Shown: positions 24,901 to 36,181, counted from the stretch's first letter. The stretch: 64,000 nt of DNA from Taklimakanibacter lacteus (GCA_003576695.1 QOZQ01000012.1:1-64000), one strand, 5' to 3'. Notes: generated from the sequence alone by a model not told the origin. Numbers and translations are program-made.

Positions 24901-25824
24901 ATGAGCGATGTGGCCCTGCGCCAAGCGAAACGCGCGATGAGCGGAACTTCCGATCCGGGCCGCATTGCGACGCGCGTGCTGATCTATGGCGCGCTGATCC
25001 TGTGGACCTTCATCTCGCTGTTCCCGATCTACTGGACGGTCACCACGTCGTTCAAGACGGCGGTCAATGTCACGCAGGGCCATCTCATCCCCTGGCTCGA
25101 CTTCATGCCCGACTGGAAGGGCTGGCGCTCGCTCGGCCTCTCGCCCGACACGATCGGGCAGATCTCGACAGTGCGCGAGGAGTTCCTCAAGCGCTTCGAG
25201 AACAGCGTCATCACGTCGCTCGGCGCCTCCGCACTGGCGGTCGTCATCGGGTCGCTGGCGGCCTATGGCCTGAGCCGCTTCGACTACAAATTCACCTGGA
25301 TGCGCAACAAGGACATCTCCTTCTTCTTCCTGTCGCAGCTCATTCTGCCGCCGGTCGTGCTGGCGATGCCGTTCCTCGTCCTCTACAAGGAGCTGGCGCT
25401 GCTCGACACGCGCATCGGGCTCATCCTCATCTATACGCTGATGGTGCTGCCGATCGTGATCTGGATCATGCGCGACCAGTTCGACACCATCCCGATCGAG
25501 CTCGAGCAGGCCGCCCTCGTCGATGGCTGCTCGGTCTGGGGCGCGTTCCTGCGCATCGTCGTGCCGATCGCGCTGCCCGGCATGGTGGCGGCCTTCATCC
25601 TCTCCGTCATATTGTGCTGGAACGAGTATTTCTTCGCCGCACTTCTTACGAGCACCAACGCCAAGACCTTGCCGGTGATGGTGGCGAGCCAGACCGGCTC
25701 GCAGGGCATCAACTGGTGGTCGATGGCGGCGTTATCAACGGCGGCAATTGCGCCGCTCGTGGTGATCGGCGTGTTCCTCGAGCGCTATATCGTCAAGGGA
25801 CTGACGGCCGGTGCGGTGAAGTAG
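24901..25824 (+). CDS. Sugar ABC importer permease (MalG type)
   Basis: The 307-residue permease has six hydrophobic segments and the EAA loop ELEQAALVDGCSVWGAFLRI before VVPIALPG. It is the last gene of the plus-strand importer operon and is followed directly by a palindromic repeat that may end the transcript. Length and domain order are normal for a MalG-type subunit. Confidence 0.92.
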   Translation: MSDVALRQAKRAMSGTSDPGRIATRVLIYGALILWTFISLFPIYWTVTTSFKTAVNVTQGHLIPWLDFMPDWKGWRSLGLSPDTIGQISTVREEFLKRFENSVITSLGASALAVVIGSLAAYGLSRFDYKFTWMRNKDISFFFLSQLILPPVVLAMPFLVLYKELALLDTRIGLILIYTLMVLPIVIWIMRDQFDTIPIELEQAALVDGCSVWGAFLRIVVPIALPGMVAAFILSVILCWNEYFFAALLTSTNAKTLPVMVASQTGSQGINWWSMAALSTAAIAPLVVIGVFLERYIVKGLTAGAVK

Positions 25825-25833
25825 ACCAATTTC

Positions 25834-25922
25834 GTCATCCCGGGATCCCCTAAACTCTCCAAAAAGAGCAACACCGTCCGCCGGCTCTTATTCAATGGGT
25901 CCCGGCTTTCGCCGGGATGACG
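25834..25922. repeat. Palindromic repeat (family D)
   Basis: The right arm GGGTCCCGGC...GCCGGGATGAC matches copies at 21-50 and 6401-6502; the left arm GTCATCCCGGGATCCC has a short deletion. It occupies the whole space between the convergent permease and peptide-importer ATPase genes, a natural place for a two-way transcript end. Confidence 0.8.
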
Positions 25923-25938
25923 GAAGTTGGGCGTGAGC

Positions 25939-26925
25939 TCACCCTGAAACATTCAGTGGATAGTGGCAGGCAACCTGGCGTCCGTTTGGCAAGGACGCCA
26001 GCAGCGGCCGTTCCTGCTTGCACTTGTCGGTGGCATACATGCAGCGCGGATGGAAGCGGCAGCCTTGCGGCGGGTCGATCGGGCTCGGCACGTCGCCGGT
26101 CAGCACGATGCGCTTGCGCTCGCCGGCCTTCTTGAGATCGGGTTGCGGGACGGCCGAGATCAGGGCCTGGGTATAGGGGTGGCTGGGCTTGGCGAAGATG
26201 TCGCTCGCCTTGCCGAGCTCGACGATCGAGCCCAGATACATGACCGCGATGCGGGTCGAGACCTGGCGCACCACGCTCAGATCATGGGCGATGAACACAT
26301 AAGTGAGGCTGAGGCGCTCCTGGAGATCGGCCAGGAGATTGACGATCTGCGCCTGGACCGAGACGTCGAGGGCGGAGACCGGCTCATCGGCCACGATCAG
26401 GCTGGGCTCCAGGGCCACGGCGCGGGCGATGCCGATGCGCTGGCGCTGACCGCCCGAGAATTCATGCGGGAAGCGGTCCATGTGATCGGGCAGGAGGCCG
26501 ACGACCTCAAGGAGATTTCCGACCCGCTCGCGGATCGCTGCCTCACTCAGGCGCGTATGGACGCGCAAGGGTTCGGCAACGAGATCGCGCACGCGGCGGC
26601 GCGGGTTGAGCGAGGCATAGGGGTCCTGGAAGACCATCTGCATGCGCCGGCGCAGGGGCCGCATCTGGCGCAGGCTCTTGCTGGTGATGTCCTGGCCTTC
26701 GAAATAAAGCTCGCCCTCGGTGACGTCATAGAGCCGCGTCATGCAGCGCCCGAGGGTGGACTTGCCGCAGCCCGACTCGCCGACAAGGCCGACTGTCTCG
26801 CCCGGCATGATCCGGAGCGAGACATTGTCGACGGCATGAACGGTGCGCAGGCCGAGTGCCGAGAAGCGGTTGCCGACGGTGAAGCGTTTGGAGAGATTGC
26901 GGGTTTCGAGCAGGGGGGCGGTCAT
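25939..26925 (-). CDS. Peptide ABC importer ATP-binding protein (DppF/OppF type)
   Basis: The protein of about 328 residues carries GESGCGKST, the signature [14 protein letters not shown], Walker [13 protein letters not shown] and switch histidine FIAHDLSV. The C-terminal oligopeptide extension has the cysteine cluster [14 protein letters not shown], which in this family can hold an iron-sulphur cluster. ATG at 26925 is used; a GTG four codons earlier is equally weak in ribosome site. It is the last gene of the peptide importer operon and is separated from its partner ATPase by a palindromic repeat. Confidence 0.9.
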   Translation of the reverse strand: MTAPLLETRNLSKRFTVGNRFSALGLRTVHAVDNVSLRIMPGETVGLVGESGCGKSTLGRCMTRLYDVTEGELYFEGQDITSKSLRQMRPLRRRMQMVFQDPYASLNPRRRVRDLVAEPLRVHTRLSEAAIRERVGNLLEVVGLLPDHMDRFPHEFSGGQRQRIGIARAVALEPSLIVADEPVSALDVSVQAQIVNLLADLQERLSLTYVFIAHDLSVVRQVSTRIAVMYLGSIVELGKASDIFAKPSHPYTQALISAVPQPDLKKAGERKRIVLTGDVPSPIDPPQGCRFHPRCMYATDKCKQERPLLASLPNGRQVACHYPLNVSG

Positions 26926-26978
26926 GTGCGGGGCCACTGCAAATTAAATTCGAGGGCATTCAGCGCACCTTTCAGAAT

Positions 26979-27193
26979 TTCCCCTTCTCCCGTCCGGAGG
27001 ATGGGAGAAGGTACCCGACAGGGCGGATGAGGGCTCTTTCTGAGGTGGCTGCGTAACTCGGGCCAAGAGCCCTCACCCGGCCTCTCGCCTTCGCGAAGCC
27101 GAGGTTTCGCCCCGACAGAGCAGATAACTTCCGCTTCGGCGGAGCAAGGTCGGCCACCCTCTCCCATTGCTTCGCAACGGGCGAGGGGGAAAC
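26979..27193. repeat. Palindromic intergenic repeat (family A, copy 2) with nested module
   Basis: Same unit as 2061-2293: CCCTTCTCCCGTCC...GGGAGAAGG, GAGGGCTCTTT...AGAGCCCTC and CCCTCTCCCATTGC...GGGCGAGGGG. Here the left hairpin is uninterrupted (CCCGACAGGG at 27014-27023) and the right hairpin carries the 68-bp module at 27084-27151. It lies between the two ATPase genes of the peptide importer and contains no gene. Confidence 0.85.
27084..27151 (-). repeat. 68-bp nested repeat module, copy 2
   Basis: Reverse-complement copy of the module at 2099-2166: begins CTCGCCTTCGCGAAGCCGAG and ends CGGCGGAGCAAGGTC. Host bases GGCC stand on both sides, forming the stem whose loop it occupies. Confidence 0.85.
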
Positions 27194-27238
27194 GTGGAAG
27201 CGGTTCGCTTATGTCATTGAGTGGAATGAACTGCGCAC

Positions 27239-28191
<953 letters not shown>

Positions 28192-28192
<1 letters not shown>

Positions 28193-29166
28193 CAGGCCGA
28201 CCTCACGCGCGGATCGATCAGGATATAGACGACATCGACCAGCGCATTGGCGAGGACGACGAAGAAGGAGGCATAGATGACGGTCGTCATGATGACCGGC
28301 AGATCGAGATTCTGCAGCGCATCGTAAGTGAGCTTGCCGACGCCCTGGAGGCCGAAGACCACTTCGGTGAGAAGGGCAGCACCACCGACCAGCGCGCCGA
28401 AATCGAGGCCGAACAAGGTGACGAAGCTGATGAGCGAGGTGCGCAAGGCATGGCGCAAAAGGATGCGGGTCTCGGACAGGCCCTTGGCGCGGGCGGTGCG
28501 GATATAATCCTCCTGCATCGCCTCGATGAGATTGGCCCTGAGCACGCGGCCATAGAGGCCGATATAGAGGATCGCCAAAGTGAACCAGGGAATGACGAGG
28601 GTGAGGAACCAGCCCCTGGGATCATCGCTCAGATTCTTGTAGCCGAGCGGCGGCACCCAGGAGAACAGCCAGGTGTCGTGATAGCGGCTCTGGCTCACGA
28701 GGTTCATCATCTCGCCCAGCCAGTAGACCGGCATGGCGCAGCCGACGAGCCCCAGGGCCATCAGAAGCTTGTCGATCCAGCTGCCGCGCGTCGCCGCCGC
28801 GATGAGGCCGACCAGCATGCCGAAGACCACCCACAGTATCGCGGCGCCGATCACCAAGGAGAGCGTCACCGGGATGGTGTCGAGCACGGCCGGCACGACC
28901 TTCCAGCCGCGATTGACGAAGGAGGTGAGATCCTGGGTGACGAAGAGCTTCTTCATCATGGTGAGATACTGGACCCATACCGGCTGATCGAAGCCGAAGC
29001 TCTTGCGCACCGCTTCCAGCGTCTCGGGCGAGGCGTTGCGGCCGGCAATGCGGGCGGCGGGATCGGCGCCCGGCGTCACGAAGAAAATGAGAAACACCAG
29101 CACGCTGATGCCGAACATCACGAAGATCATCTGGCCGAAGCGGCGGAGGAGGGCGAGCAGCATCAA
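28192..29166 (-). CDS. Peptide ABC importer permease (DppB/OppB type)
   Basis: The 324-residue permease begins with the DppB-style LLRRFGQMIFVMFGISVLVFLI and has the cytoplasmic loop with YIRTARAKGLSE typical of Opp/Dpp permeases. Six membrane segments are visible. It overlaps dppC-type and dppD-type genes at both ends (ATGA and TGATG), showing tight translational coupling. Confidence 0.92.
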
Positions 29167-30176
29167 TCGCCTCCGAGCCTGATCTTGGAGCGCGGATCGA
29201 GCGCATCGCGCAAGCCGTCGCCCAGCACGTTGAGCACGAGCACGGTCAGCGCAATGGCGATACCGGGGGCGAGCGCCACCCAGGGCCTGGTATAGAGCAG
29301 GCCCTGGCCGTCCTGGATGATGGTGCCCCAGCTGGCATCGGGCGGCTGCACGCCGATCGACAGGAAGGACAATGCCGATTCAGTGAGCATGTTGATGGCG
29401 AGCATCAGCGGCACGAAGACGATGAGCGTGGTCGAGACATTGGGCAGGATGTCCCTGACCAGGATGCGATGCTCCGGCACGCCGAGCCCGATGGCCGCCA
29501 GGACGAATTCGCTCTGGCGCAAAGCCAGCACCTGGCCGCGGATCGGCCGCGCAATATAGGGAATGTAGACGATGCCGATGATGAAGATCGGAAGCCACAG
29601 GCTGCCCGCCTCAAGCGTGATGATGCCGAGATCGATGCCATGGGCGATGAGCACGATCGACAGCGATATGGCGAGGAGGTAGACCGGGAAGGCCCAGAGT
29701 ATGTCGAGAATGCGCGACAGGATCGTATCGGTGACGCCGCCGAAGAACCCCGCGGTCAGGCCGATGGCGGTGGCGAACAGGATGGTGATGATGGTCGAGG
29801 CGCCGGCGATGAGGAGCGAGTTGCGCCCGCCATAGAGCAGGCGCGCCATGACATCGCGCCCTTGCGTGTCGGCGCCGAGAAAATAGCTGCCGAATTCCCA
29901 GGTGGGACCGATCGGCGTGTAGCCCAGCCCCAGGCCTTCGGTCGACTGCTCCATGACCGGCACCTGCTGGCCGTTTATGTCGACGGTCGCATCGAGACTG
30001 GAGCGGAAGGGATCGGTATTGGCAAAAGTGGCGTAAGCGGGCGCCAGCAGGCAGATGATGACGATGAGGATGAAGACCGCGAGGCAGGCCATGGCGGCCC
30101 GGTCACGGGACAGTTTGCGAAGAGCCGTGGCCCAGGGGCCACGGCTCGTGCGAAGTGACGCAACCGCGTCAGCCAT
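29163..30176 (-). CDS. Peptide ABC importer permease (DppC/OppC type)
   Basis: The 337-residue permease has an N-terminal cytoplasmic tail and a first membrane segment MACLAVFILIVIICLLAPAY, then the DppC hallmark LGADTQGRDVMARLLYGGRNSL and the loop SEFVLAAIGLGVPEHRIL. A periplasmic insert of about 45 residues follows the first membrane segment, longer than in E. coli DppC. It starts 16 bases after the binding-protein stop. Confidence 0.92.
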   Translation of the reverse strand: MADAVASLRTSRGPWATALRKLSRDRAAMACLAVFILIVIICLLAPAYATFANTDPFRSSLDATVDINGQQVPVMEQSTEGLGLGYTPIGPTWEFGSYFLGADTQGRDVMARLLYGGRNSLLIAGASTIITILFATAIGLTAGFFGGVTDTILSRILDILWAFPVYLLAISLSIVLIAHGIDLGIITLEAGSLWLPIFIIGIVYIPYIARPIRGQVLALRQSEFVLAAIGLGVPEHRILVRDILPNVSTTLIVFVPLMLAINMLTESALSFLSIGVQPPDASWGTIIQDGQGLLYTRPWVALAPGIAIALTVLVLNVLGDGLRDALDPRSKIRLGGD

Positions 30177-30192
30177 AGGCGAGTGTCCCGGC

Positions 30193-31851
30193 TTACTGGA
30201 CCCAGGACTGCGTGACCATCCAGTAGAACTGCGAGTTGAACTGGAAGTTGCCGACGCGCTTGGAGACGAAGTCGAGGTGCTTCGGCGTGAACAAGGCCGC
30301 GGCCGGCGCCTTGTCGGTCACCGCCTTGTCGATCTCGGCCCACATCTTGTCGGCGGCCGCCTGATCTTCGACACCCAAAGCCAGCGCCGCCTTCATCTTG
30401 TCATTGATCTCCTTGTCGCAGAAGCCCGCGATGTTCACCGATGAATCGGAACCTTCGTGGAAGCTCTCGCAGCCGAAGAGAATGTAGAGGAAGTCGGAAG
30501 CGGCGGGATAGTCCTGGTACCACTGGGTGATCGACATCTGCACCTTGTTGTTGGTGTTCTGGATGTAGGTGAACTGGATATTGGTGGCGATCGGCTTGAC
30601 CTCCGCCTGATAGCCGAGCTCGGTCAGCACGCTCTGCAAATAGATGCCGACCGATTTGGAGATCGCCTTGTCTTCGGCGATGATCGTCACCTTCTGGCCC
30701 TTGGTGCCCGATTCCTCGACGAGCTGCTTGGCCTTCTCCATGTCGGGCGCCGACCATTTCGCACCCGGGTCCTTGGTGTAAGGACAGTAAGCCTCATGCC
30801 CGGGGAAGCCCGGGGGCAGGACCTGGCAGACGGGCTGCGCCAGCACCGGACCACCGAAGATCTTGACCAGGGCGTTGCGGTCGATCGCATAGGACACGGC
30901 CTGGCGCGCCTTTTCATTGTCGAACGGCGCCAACCTGGTGTTCATGGGCAGGTACCACCAGGCAGTGAGCGGCGTCACATGCACCTGGTCCTTGTACTTG
31001 GTGCCGATCTCGCCGAGACGGTCCGCCGGAATTTCGTCGAATGTCCAGTCGGCTTCGCCGTTCTGGATGGCGGTCACCGCGGCTTCCTCGCTCAGGCCGA
31101 AATCATACTGGACCTTGTCGGGATAACCGTCGGGCTGCGCCTCCTCGCTCCACACCTTGAAATGCGGGTTGCGCTCCATGACGAGCGCCTTGTTCGGGTC
31201 ATAGGAGGCGAACATGTAAGGGCCGGTGCCGGGAATGGGCACGGACCCGGCATCCTGGGCCGGCGCGTCGGCGGGCAATATTGCCGCATGCGGCAGACCC
31301 AGCTTGTATAAGAACTCGGCATCCGGCTGGGTGAGATTGATGGTCACTGTTCCGGCGGCCTCATCGCCGACCACGCCGCCCTCGAGCGCGCATTTCGCGG
31401 GCTCTGCCAGGCACTTGTCGGCGCCCACGATCACCGAATAGAAGCCGCCGGCGGTCGGGCTCGACACCTTGAAGATGCGCTGGAAGGACGCGACGACATC
31501 CTTCACGCCGAGCTCGCGGCCGTCGGAGAACATGATGCCCTTGCGGATCTTGAAGACATAGGTCTTGCCGCCATTCTCAGGCTTGGGGATTTCCTCGGCA
31601 ATGTCGGCCACGACATTGAAGCCGTCGGCGCCTGCCGCCTTCTTGAAGTTGAGCAGACCGTCATAGGTCGACTGATAGAGCTGCCAGTATTGCAGCGTGT
31701 AATTGACATGCGGATCGAGCGTGCCGCCCGCGGAGCGCGACAGCAGGCGTATCGTTCCGCCGCGATGCTCGGCCTTGTATTCGGCATAGGCTGTACCGCT
31801 GACGGCGGTAAGCAGCAGGGCTGTGGCGCCTGCCAACAACCATTTCTTCAT
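30193..31851 (-). CDS. Peptide/nickel-type solute-binding protein, family 5
   Basis: The 552-residue periplasmic protein has a Sec signal (KKWLLAGATALLLTAVSGTAYA) and family 5 features: GGTLDPHVNYTLQYWQLYQS, the YVFKIRKGIMFSDGRE motif, GTGPYMF, and KARQAVSYAIDRNALV. Family 5 members bind peptides, nickel, haem or sugars. It opens the importer operon, downstream of a hydrolase gene for proline-type peptides, so short peptides or amino-acid amides are a plausible ligand. GGGAGACGTCC precedes the ATG. Confidence 0.92.
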   Translation of the reverse strand: MKKWLLAGATALLLTAVSGTAYAEYKAEHRGGTIRLLSRSAGGTLDPHVNYTLQYWQLYQSTYDGLLNFKKAAGADGFNVVADIAEEIPKPENGGKTYVFKIRKGIMFSDGRELGVKDVVASFQRIFKVSSPTAGGFYSVIVGADKCLAEPAKCALEGGVVGDEAAGTVTINLTQPDAEFLYKLGLPHAAILPADAPAQDAGSVPIPGTGPYMFASYDPNKALVMERNPHFKVWSEEAQPDGYPDKVQYDFGLSEEAAVTAIQNGEADWTFDEIPADRLGEIGTKYKDQVHVTPLTAWWYLPMNTRLAPFDNEKARQAVSYAIDRNALVKIFGGPVLAQPVCQVLPPGFPGHEAYCPYTKDPGAKWSAPDMEKAKQLVEESGTKGQKVTIIAEDKAISKSVGIYLQSVLTELGYQAEVKPIATNIQFTYIQNTNNKVQMSITQWYQDYPAASDFLYILFGCESFHEGSDSSVNIAGFCDKEINDKMKAALALGVEDQAAADKMWAEIDKAVTDKAPAAALFTPKHLDFVSKRVGNFQFNSQFYWMVTQSWVQ

Positions 31852-31904
31852 TGGACGTCTCCCTAGGTTCGGTTTCTAGCTCATCAGGCAAGTCGATTCC
31901 CAAT

Positions 31905-32021
31905 TCACCCTCACGCTGAGGTGCCCGGCGCAGCCGGGCCTCGAAGCGTCCCTCAGGATAGGGCTAACAAGCGGCACCACACCCTTCGAGGCTCGCTTCG
32001 CTCGCACCTCAGGGTGAGGGT
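31905..32021. repeat. Palindromic repeat (family C)
   Basis: CACCCTCACGCTGAGGTGC at the left pairs with GCACCTCAGGGTGAGGG at the right, with inner arms GGCCTCGAAG and CTTCGAGGC. It lies between the hydrolase and binding-protein genes of one presumed operon. Confidence 0.8.
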
Positions 32022-32048
32022 TGAAAGAGTCTCCATCTTCAATACACA

Positions 32049-32945
32049 CTAGTCGTTCCCGTCGAGGAATTCGGCGACGGTCTTCATGCATTTATCGGTC
32101 TCTTCGACATGCGGCAGGTGGCTTGATTTCTCGAAGATCACCCAGCGCGCGCCCTCGATGTTGTCGGCGAAAGGCTGGACGACCGCCGGCGTCGCCTCGT
32201 CATAGCGGCCCGAGATCAAAAGCGTCGGCACATTGATCGCCCGGACCTTGTCGATGACGCTCCAGGTCTTCAGGCTGCCGATGACGAAGAACTCGTTCGG
32301 CCCGTTCATGGTGTTGTAGACGGTCGGGTTGCGGCCGATCTGGTCGAAAGAGCGCTTCACCTCCGGCGGGAAGGGCACGACACGGCAGACATGGCGCTCA
32401 TAGAAGGCCATCGAAGCGGCGAGATATTCAGGATCGGTGATCGTGCCGGTCTTCTCATGACGATCGAGAGCATCGCGCACCTTTTCCGGCATCTCACCGC
32501 GCAGCCGGTTGGCTTCCCTGACCCAGAGCTCCATCGATGCGGGCGAGTTGGCGATGGTCAGGGATTTGAGTCCGGAAGGACGTGTGATGCCGAATTCGGC
32601 GCCCAGCATGCCGCCCCAGGACTGGCCCAGCACATGATAGGAAGAACGGATGCCCAGATGATCGATGAGGCTGTTCAGCTCCTCGACGAAGAGGCGCGGT
32701 GTCCAGAAATCGACGCCCTTGTCGGGCAGCAAAGTGGATTTGCCGCAGCCCAGCTGGTCATAGTGGATGACTTGCCGGCCGGTGCGGGCGAGCAGCTTGT
32801 ATCTGTCGAGGTAATCATGGGCGGCACCTGGGCCGCCATGCAGGATGACCACTGGCGGCTTTTTGGAGGCGGGATCACCCGTTACACGGAACCACGTAAC
32901 ATAGTCGCGGAAGGGCGCGTAACCTTCCCTATAATATATGCGCAT
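32049..32945 (-). CDS. Proline iminopeptidase-family alpha/beta hydrolase
   Basis: The 298-residue hydrolase has the oxyanion motif [15 protein letters not shown], the nucleophile elbow GQSWGGMLG with catalytic serine, an aspartate in [10 protein letters not shown] and a histidine in SSHLPHVEE, matching MEROPS S33 enzymes. These remove N-terminal proline or hydrolyse amino-acid amides. It directly precedes the peptide importer, which would deliver its substrate to the cytoplasm. No signal peptide is seen. An L-amino-acid amidase role is an alternative and would be notable beside the amide importer earlier in the window. Confidence 0.9.
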   Translation of the reverse strand: MRIYYREGYAPFRDYVTWFRVTGDPASKKPPVVILHGGPGAAHDYLDRYKLLARTGRQVIHYDQLGCGKSTLLPDKGVDFWTPRLFVEELNSLIDHLGIRSSYHVLGQSWGGMLGAEFGITRPSGLKSLTIANSPASMELWVREANRLRGEMPEKVRDALDRHEKTGTITDPEYLAASMAFYERHVCRVVPFPPEVKRSFDQIGRNPTVYNTMNGPNEFFVIGSLKTWSVIDKVRAINVPTLLISGRYDEATPAVVQPFADNIEGARWVIFEKSSHLPHVEETDKCMKTVAEFLDGND

Positions 32946-33096
32946 GCAAGCTTTGTCTCCCTGGTGCGGCCGACGCTATAGCGCTTTCCGATGAGTGGCA
33001 ATGGGATGCGCCTGATGCTGGATGCGACATTGTTTCTTTTGCCTGACAAATATGCACAATGCCCATCTTTCTTCCAATATAGCGAACCCGATCACC
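32946..33096. other. Divergent intergenic region
   Basis: Between the hydrolase and the FAH-family gene. An AT-richer stretch (TTGTTTCTTTTGCCTGACAAATATGC) lies near 33026-33055, where a promoter could sit, but no convincing -35/-10 pair or operator repeat was found. Confidence 0.4.
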
Positions 33097-34296
33097 ATGA
33101 CGCTGACCTTGAACGATCACCTGAAACCCGAGAAAGCTCTGCCCCGCGATCACGACAAGGCGGCACTTGCCGGACGCGTCTGGCGTCCCGATGTCGACGG
33201 ACCGTCCGTGGTTACGCTGCGCGGCGATGAGTTATTCGATATCAGCGCCGACTATCCCACCATGCGCGACCTGTGCGAGACAGCCGATCCCGCCAAGGCG
33301 ATGCGCGCCGCCAAGGGCCAGCCGATCGGCAAGCTCGGCGACATCCTTGCCAACAGCGCGGCCGACAGACGCAGCGGATCGGTGCCGTGGCTGCTGGCGC
33401 CGGTCGATCTGCAGGCCGTCAAGGCGGCGGGCGTGACTTTCGCGATCTCCATGCTCGAACGCGTCATCGAGGAGCGCGCGCGCGGCGACTACACGGCGGC
33501 GGCGGAAATCCGCAAGACGGTCAAGGAACTGGTCGGCGATGATCTCAAGAAGCTCAAGCCCGGCTCGGCGCAAGCCATGAAGCTGAAAGAGACGCTGATC
33601 GCGCAAGGCGCCTGGAGCCAGTATCTCGAAGTGGGCATCGGTCCCGATGCCGAGGTCTTCACCAAGGCGCAGGTCATGTCGTCGGTCGGTACCGGCGCCG
33701 ATGGCGGATTGCATGCCATGTCGACCTGGAACAATCCGGAACCCGAGGTCGTCCTGGCCGTGAGCTCCACGGGCAGGATCGTCGGCGCCACGCTCGGCAA
33801 CGACATCAACCTGCGCGATGTCGAAGGCCGCTCCGCTCTCCTGCTGTCCAAAGCGAAGGATAACAATGCGTCCTGCTCCATCGGCCCGTTCCTCAGATTC
33901 TTCGACGAGGGGTTCAGCCTTGATGACGTGCGCAAGACGGTGGTGACGCTCGAAGTCGAAGGGCCCGAGGGCTTCAAGCTCAAGGGCTCATCATCGCTGG
34001 CGATGATCAGCCGCGATCCCGCCGATATTGCCGGGCAGACGATCGGCAAGCACCATCAGTACCCGGACGGATTCGTGCTGTTCCTCGGCACCATGTTCGC
34101 GCCGGTCGAGGATCGCGACACGCCCGGCAAGGGCTTCACCCACAAGGAAGGCGATATCGTCACCATCGCCACCGAGAAGCTCGGCAGCCTGACCAACCGC
34201 ATGCGGCGCAGCCATGAATGTCCGCCGTGGACATTCGGCGTCAGTCATCTCATGCGCAACCTGGCGAAGCGGGGGCTGATCCAGGCAGAGGGTTAG
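33097..34296 (+). CDS. Fumarylacetoacetate hydrolase-family protein
   Basis: The 399-residue enzyme has a C-terminal FAH fold: DAEVFTKAQVMSSVGTGADG, NNPEPEVVLAV, and the metal region EGRSALLLSKAKDNNASC. Members hydrolyse C-C bonds in diketo acids or dehydrate sugar acids (for example 2-keto-3-deoxy-arabinonate or xylonate dehydratase), using Mg at the acidic E-x-E...D set. At 399 residues it is longer than simple FAH domains (about 280) and is closer to the sugar-acid group. The start MTLTLNDHL is chosen by family resemblance; ribosome-site support is weak and an in-frame ATG lies at 33052. It stands alone. Confidence 0.83.
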   Translation: MTLTLNDHLKPEKALPRDHDKAALAGRVWRPDVDGPSVVTLRGDELFDISADYPTMRDLCETADPAKAMRAAKGQPIGKLGDILANSAADRRSGSVPWLLAPVDLQAVKAAGVTFAISMLERVIEERARGDYTAAAEIRKTVKELVGDDLKKLKPGSAQAMKLKETLIAQGAWSQYLEVGIGPDAEVFTKAQVMSSVGTGADGGLHAMSTWNNPEPEVVLAVSSTGRIVGATLGNDINLRDVEGRSALLLSKAKDNNASCSIGPFLRFFDEGFSLDDVRKTVVTLEVEGPEGFKLKGSSSLAMISRDPADIAGQTIGKHHQYPDGFVLFLGTMFAPVEDRDTPGKGFTHKEGDIVTIATEKLGSLTNRMRRSHECPPWTFGVSHLMRNLAKRGLIQAEG

Positions 34297-34391
34297 GTCG
34301 GATTTTAATTTGGTTTTAAGCATAAGGCGCCCAGCCGGAGCGCATTCATGGTCTAGAGAGAATCTTAAATCTCTCCTACGATAACAGGGCC

Positions 34392-36152
34392 ATGGCGAGA
34401 TCGGATCGACCAGCTAAAGACATGCTCAGCCGGCTCGACCACGGCGCGATGCTGGCGAGTATCCTCGACAATGGAACGGTCGGGATCATGATGATTTCGC
34501 CCGACGGCCGGATCACCCATGCCAATGAAGCCTTCTGCCAAATGACAGGTTTCGACCAGGCGGAACTGAGCGCCATGCGCGAGAGCGACCTGGTGCATCC
34601 GGATGATGTCCGAACCTGCCAGCACGAGCATCGTCTGGTCGTCGAAGGCGAGGCGAGGCTGCTCGAGTTCAAGCGCCGATATGTCCGCAAGGATGGAGCG
34701 GTTCTGTGGACAAAGGGATCGGCATCGCTCCAGCGCGACAAGGAGGACGGCGCGCCGGCCTTCATCTTCAGCCTGATCGCCGAAACAGCCGGCGACAAGT
34801 CCGAGGCGACGATTGCATCTCTCTATGAAAGACTCGAGATCGCGCTCACCGCCTCGCGGATCGGCGTGTGGGAGATCGACTTCGATCCACCCAGAATGGT
34901 GTGGGACGCGCGGATGCGCGAGCTCTACGGGCTTGACGAAGACGAGACTTGCAGTCCCGAGGAATGGCAAGGCTTTCTCCATCGCGAAGATGTCGAGCGC
35001 GTCATGGCGGAATGGGATCGCTGCTTTGCGGGCGGCTCGCATTTCGAATCGCAGTTCAGGATTCGCCGCAAGGATGGCGCCGTTCGGCATTTCCATGCTC
35101 TTGCCCAGATATTCCGGGACGAAACGGGCAAGCCCCAGCGCGCCATCGGCGCCAACTGGGATGTCACCGAGAGGCAGATCCTTATCGAAAAAGCGCTGGC
35201 GGAAAAGGAACGCCTCAACGTCACGCTCTATTCGATCGGCGATGCGGTCGTCTGCACGGATGCGGCCGGTCTCGTCACTTTCATGAACCCCGTGGCCGAG
35301 AAGCTGACCGGCTGGACAGCGTCGGAGGCGATGGCGTGCCCGGTGATCGAGATATTCAACATCATCGAGGAATCTTCAGGCAAGCGGCCCGCGAGCCCTG
35401 TCGATCTGTGCATACGCGAAGACAAGGCCTTTACGTTCGAAGCCGGCACGATCCTCCTGAGCCGGACCGGCGAGGCCTATGACATAGGCTTCTCGGCAGC
35501 GCCGGTTAAGACGGCGGCAGAAGGCGTTCTCGGCTCCATCATCATCTTCAACGATGTGACCAAGGACCGCGCCGACCAGAAGCGGGTCGCCCGCTCCGCC
35601 TATCATGATGCGCTGACCGGCCTGCCCAACCGGGCCACATTCATGATCAAGGTCCAGAGCGCGCTCAACGAAGCGAAAGAGCAGGATCGCATGCATGCCT
35701 TGTGCTTCATCGATCTCGATCGCTTCAAGCTGGTGAACGATCAGGGCGGGCATGCCGCCGGAGATGCCTTGCTCTGCCATGTCGCGAAGCTGATCGGGCT
35801 CAGCTCCACCAGCAAGGACGTGCCGGCGCGTCTCGGCGGCGACGAGTTCGCCTTGCTTATCCGCGATTGCGGCATCGAGGAAGCAGAGGCGGCGGCGAAC
35901 GCGCTGGTGGAAGCCGTCGGCAACATGGAGTTCCGCTGGGACGACAAGCTCTTTCGTGTCGGCGCGAGCATCGGGGTCACCATAGTGACCAGGGACTCCG
36001 CGTCGCTCGCCGAAGTGCTCGATGATGCAGACAGGGCCTGCTATCGCGCGAAAAAGTCAGGACGCGGACAGGTCCATGTCCGCCGGCCGAAAGAACGCCC
36101 GGCGGCTCGCGACAGCGAAGTGTACCGGACAAAATCGGCAAACCTCCACTAG
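34392..36152 (+). CDS. Triple-PAS diguanylate cyclase (GGDEF)
   Basis: The 586-residue protein has three PAS-type sensor domains (about residues 17-130, 140-270 and 275-400; for example GIMMISPDGRITHANEAFCQ and AVVCTDAAGLVTFMNPVAEK) followed by a GGDEF domain. The active-site loop RLGGDEF is intact at residues 482-486, with DALTGLPNR and the metal aspartate in CFIDLDRFK. The allosteric I-site, normally RxxD five residues earlier, reads TSKD, so product inhibition is probably lost. No EAL domain and no membrane segment are visible, so it is a soluble sensor that makes cyclic di-GMP. Confidence 0.92.
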   Translation: MARSDRPAKDMLSRLDHGAMLASILDNGTVGIMMISPDGRITHANEAFCQMTGFDQAELSAMRESDLVHPDDVRTCQHEHRLVVEGEARLLEFKRRYVRKDGAVLWTKGSASLQRDKEDGAPAFIFSLIAETAGDKSEATIASLYERLEIALTASRIGVWEIDFDPPRMVWDARMRELYGLDEDETCSPEEWQGFLHREDVERVMAEWDRCFAGGSHFESQFRIRRKDGAVRHFHALAQIFRDETGKPQRAIGANWDVTERQILIEKALAEKERLNVTLYSIGDAVVCTDAAGLVTFMNPVAEKLTGWTASEAMACPVIEIFNIIEESSGKRPASPVDLCIREDKAFTFEAGTILLSRTGEAYDIGFSAAPVKTAAEGVLGSIIIFNDVTKDRADQKRVARSAYHDALTGLPNRATFMIKVQSALNEAKEQDRMHALCFIDLDRFKLVNDQGGHAAGDALLCHVAKLIGLSSTSKDVPARLGGDEFALLIRDCGIEEAEAAANALVEAVGNMEFRWDDKLFRVGASIGVTIVTRDSASLAEVLDDADRACYRAKKSGRGQVHVRRPKERPAARDSEVYRTKSANLH

Positions 36153-36181
36153 CGCTTCTCGCGAACCGTCGCCAATTTTAT

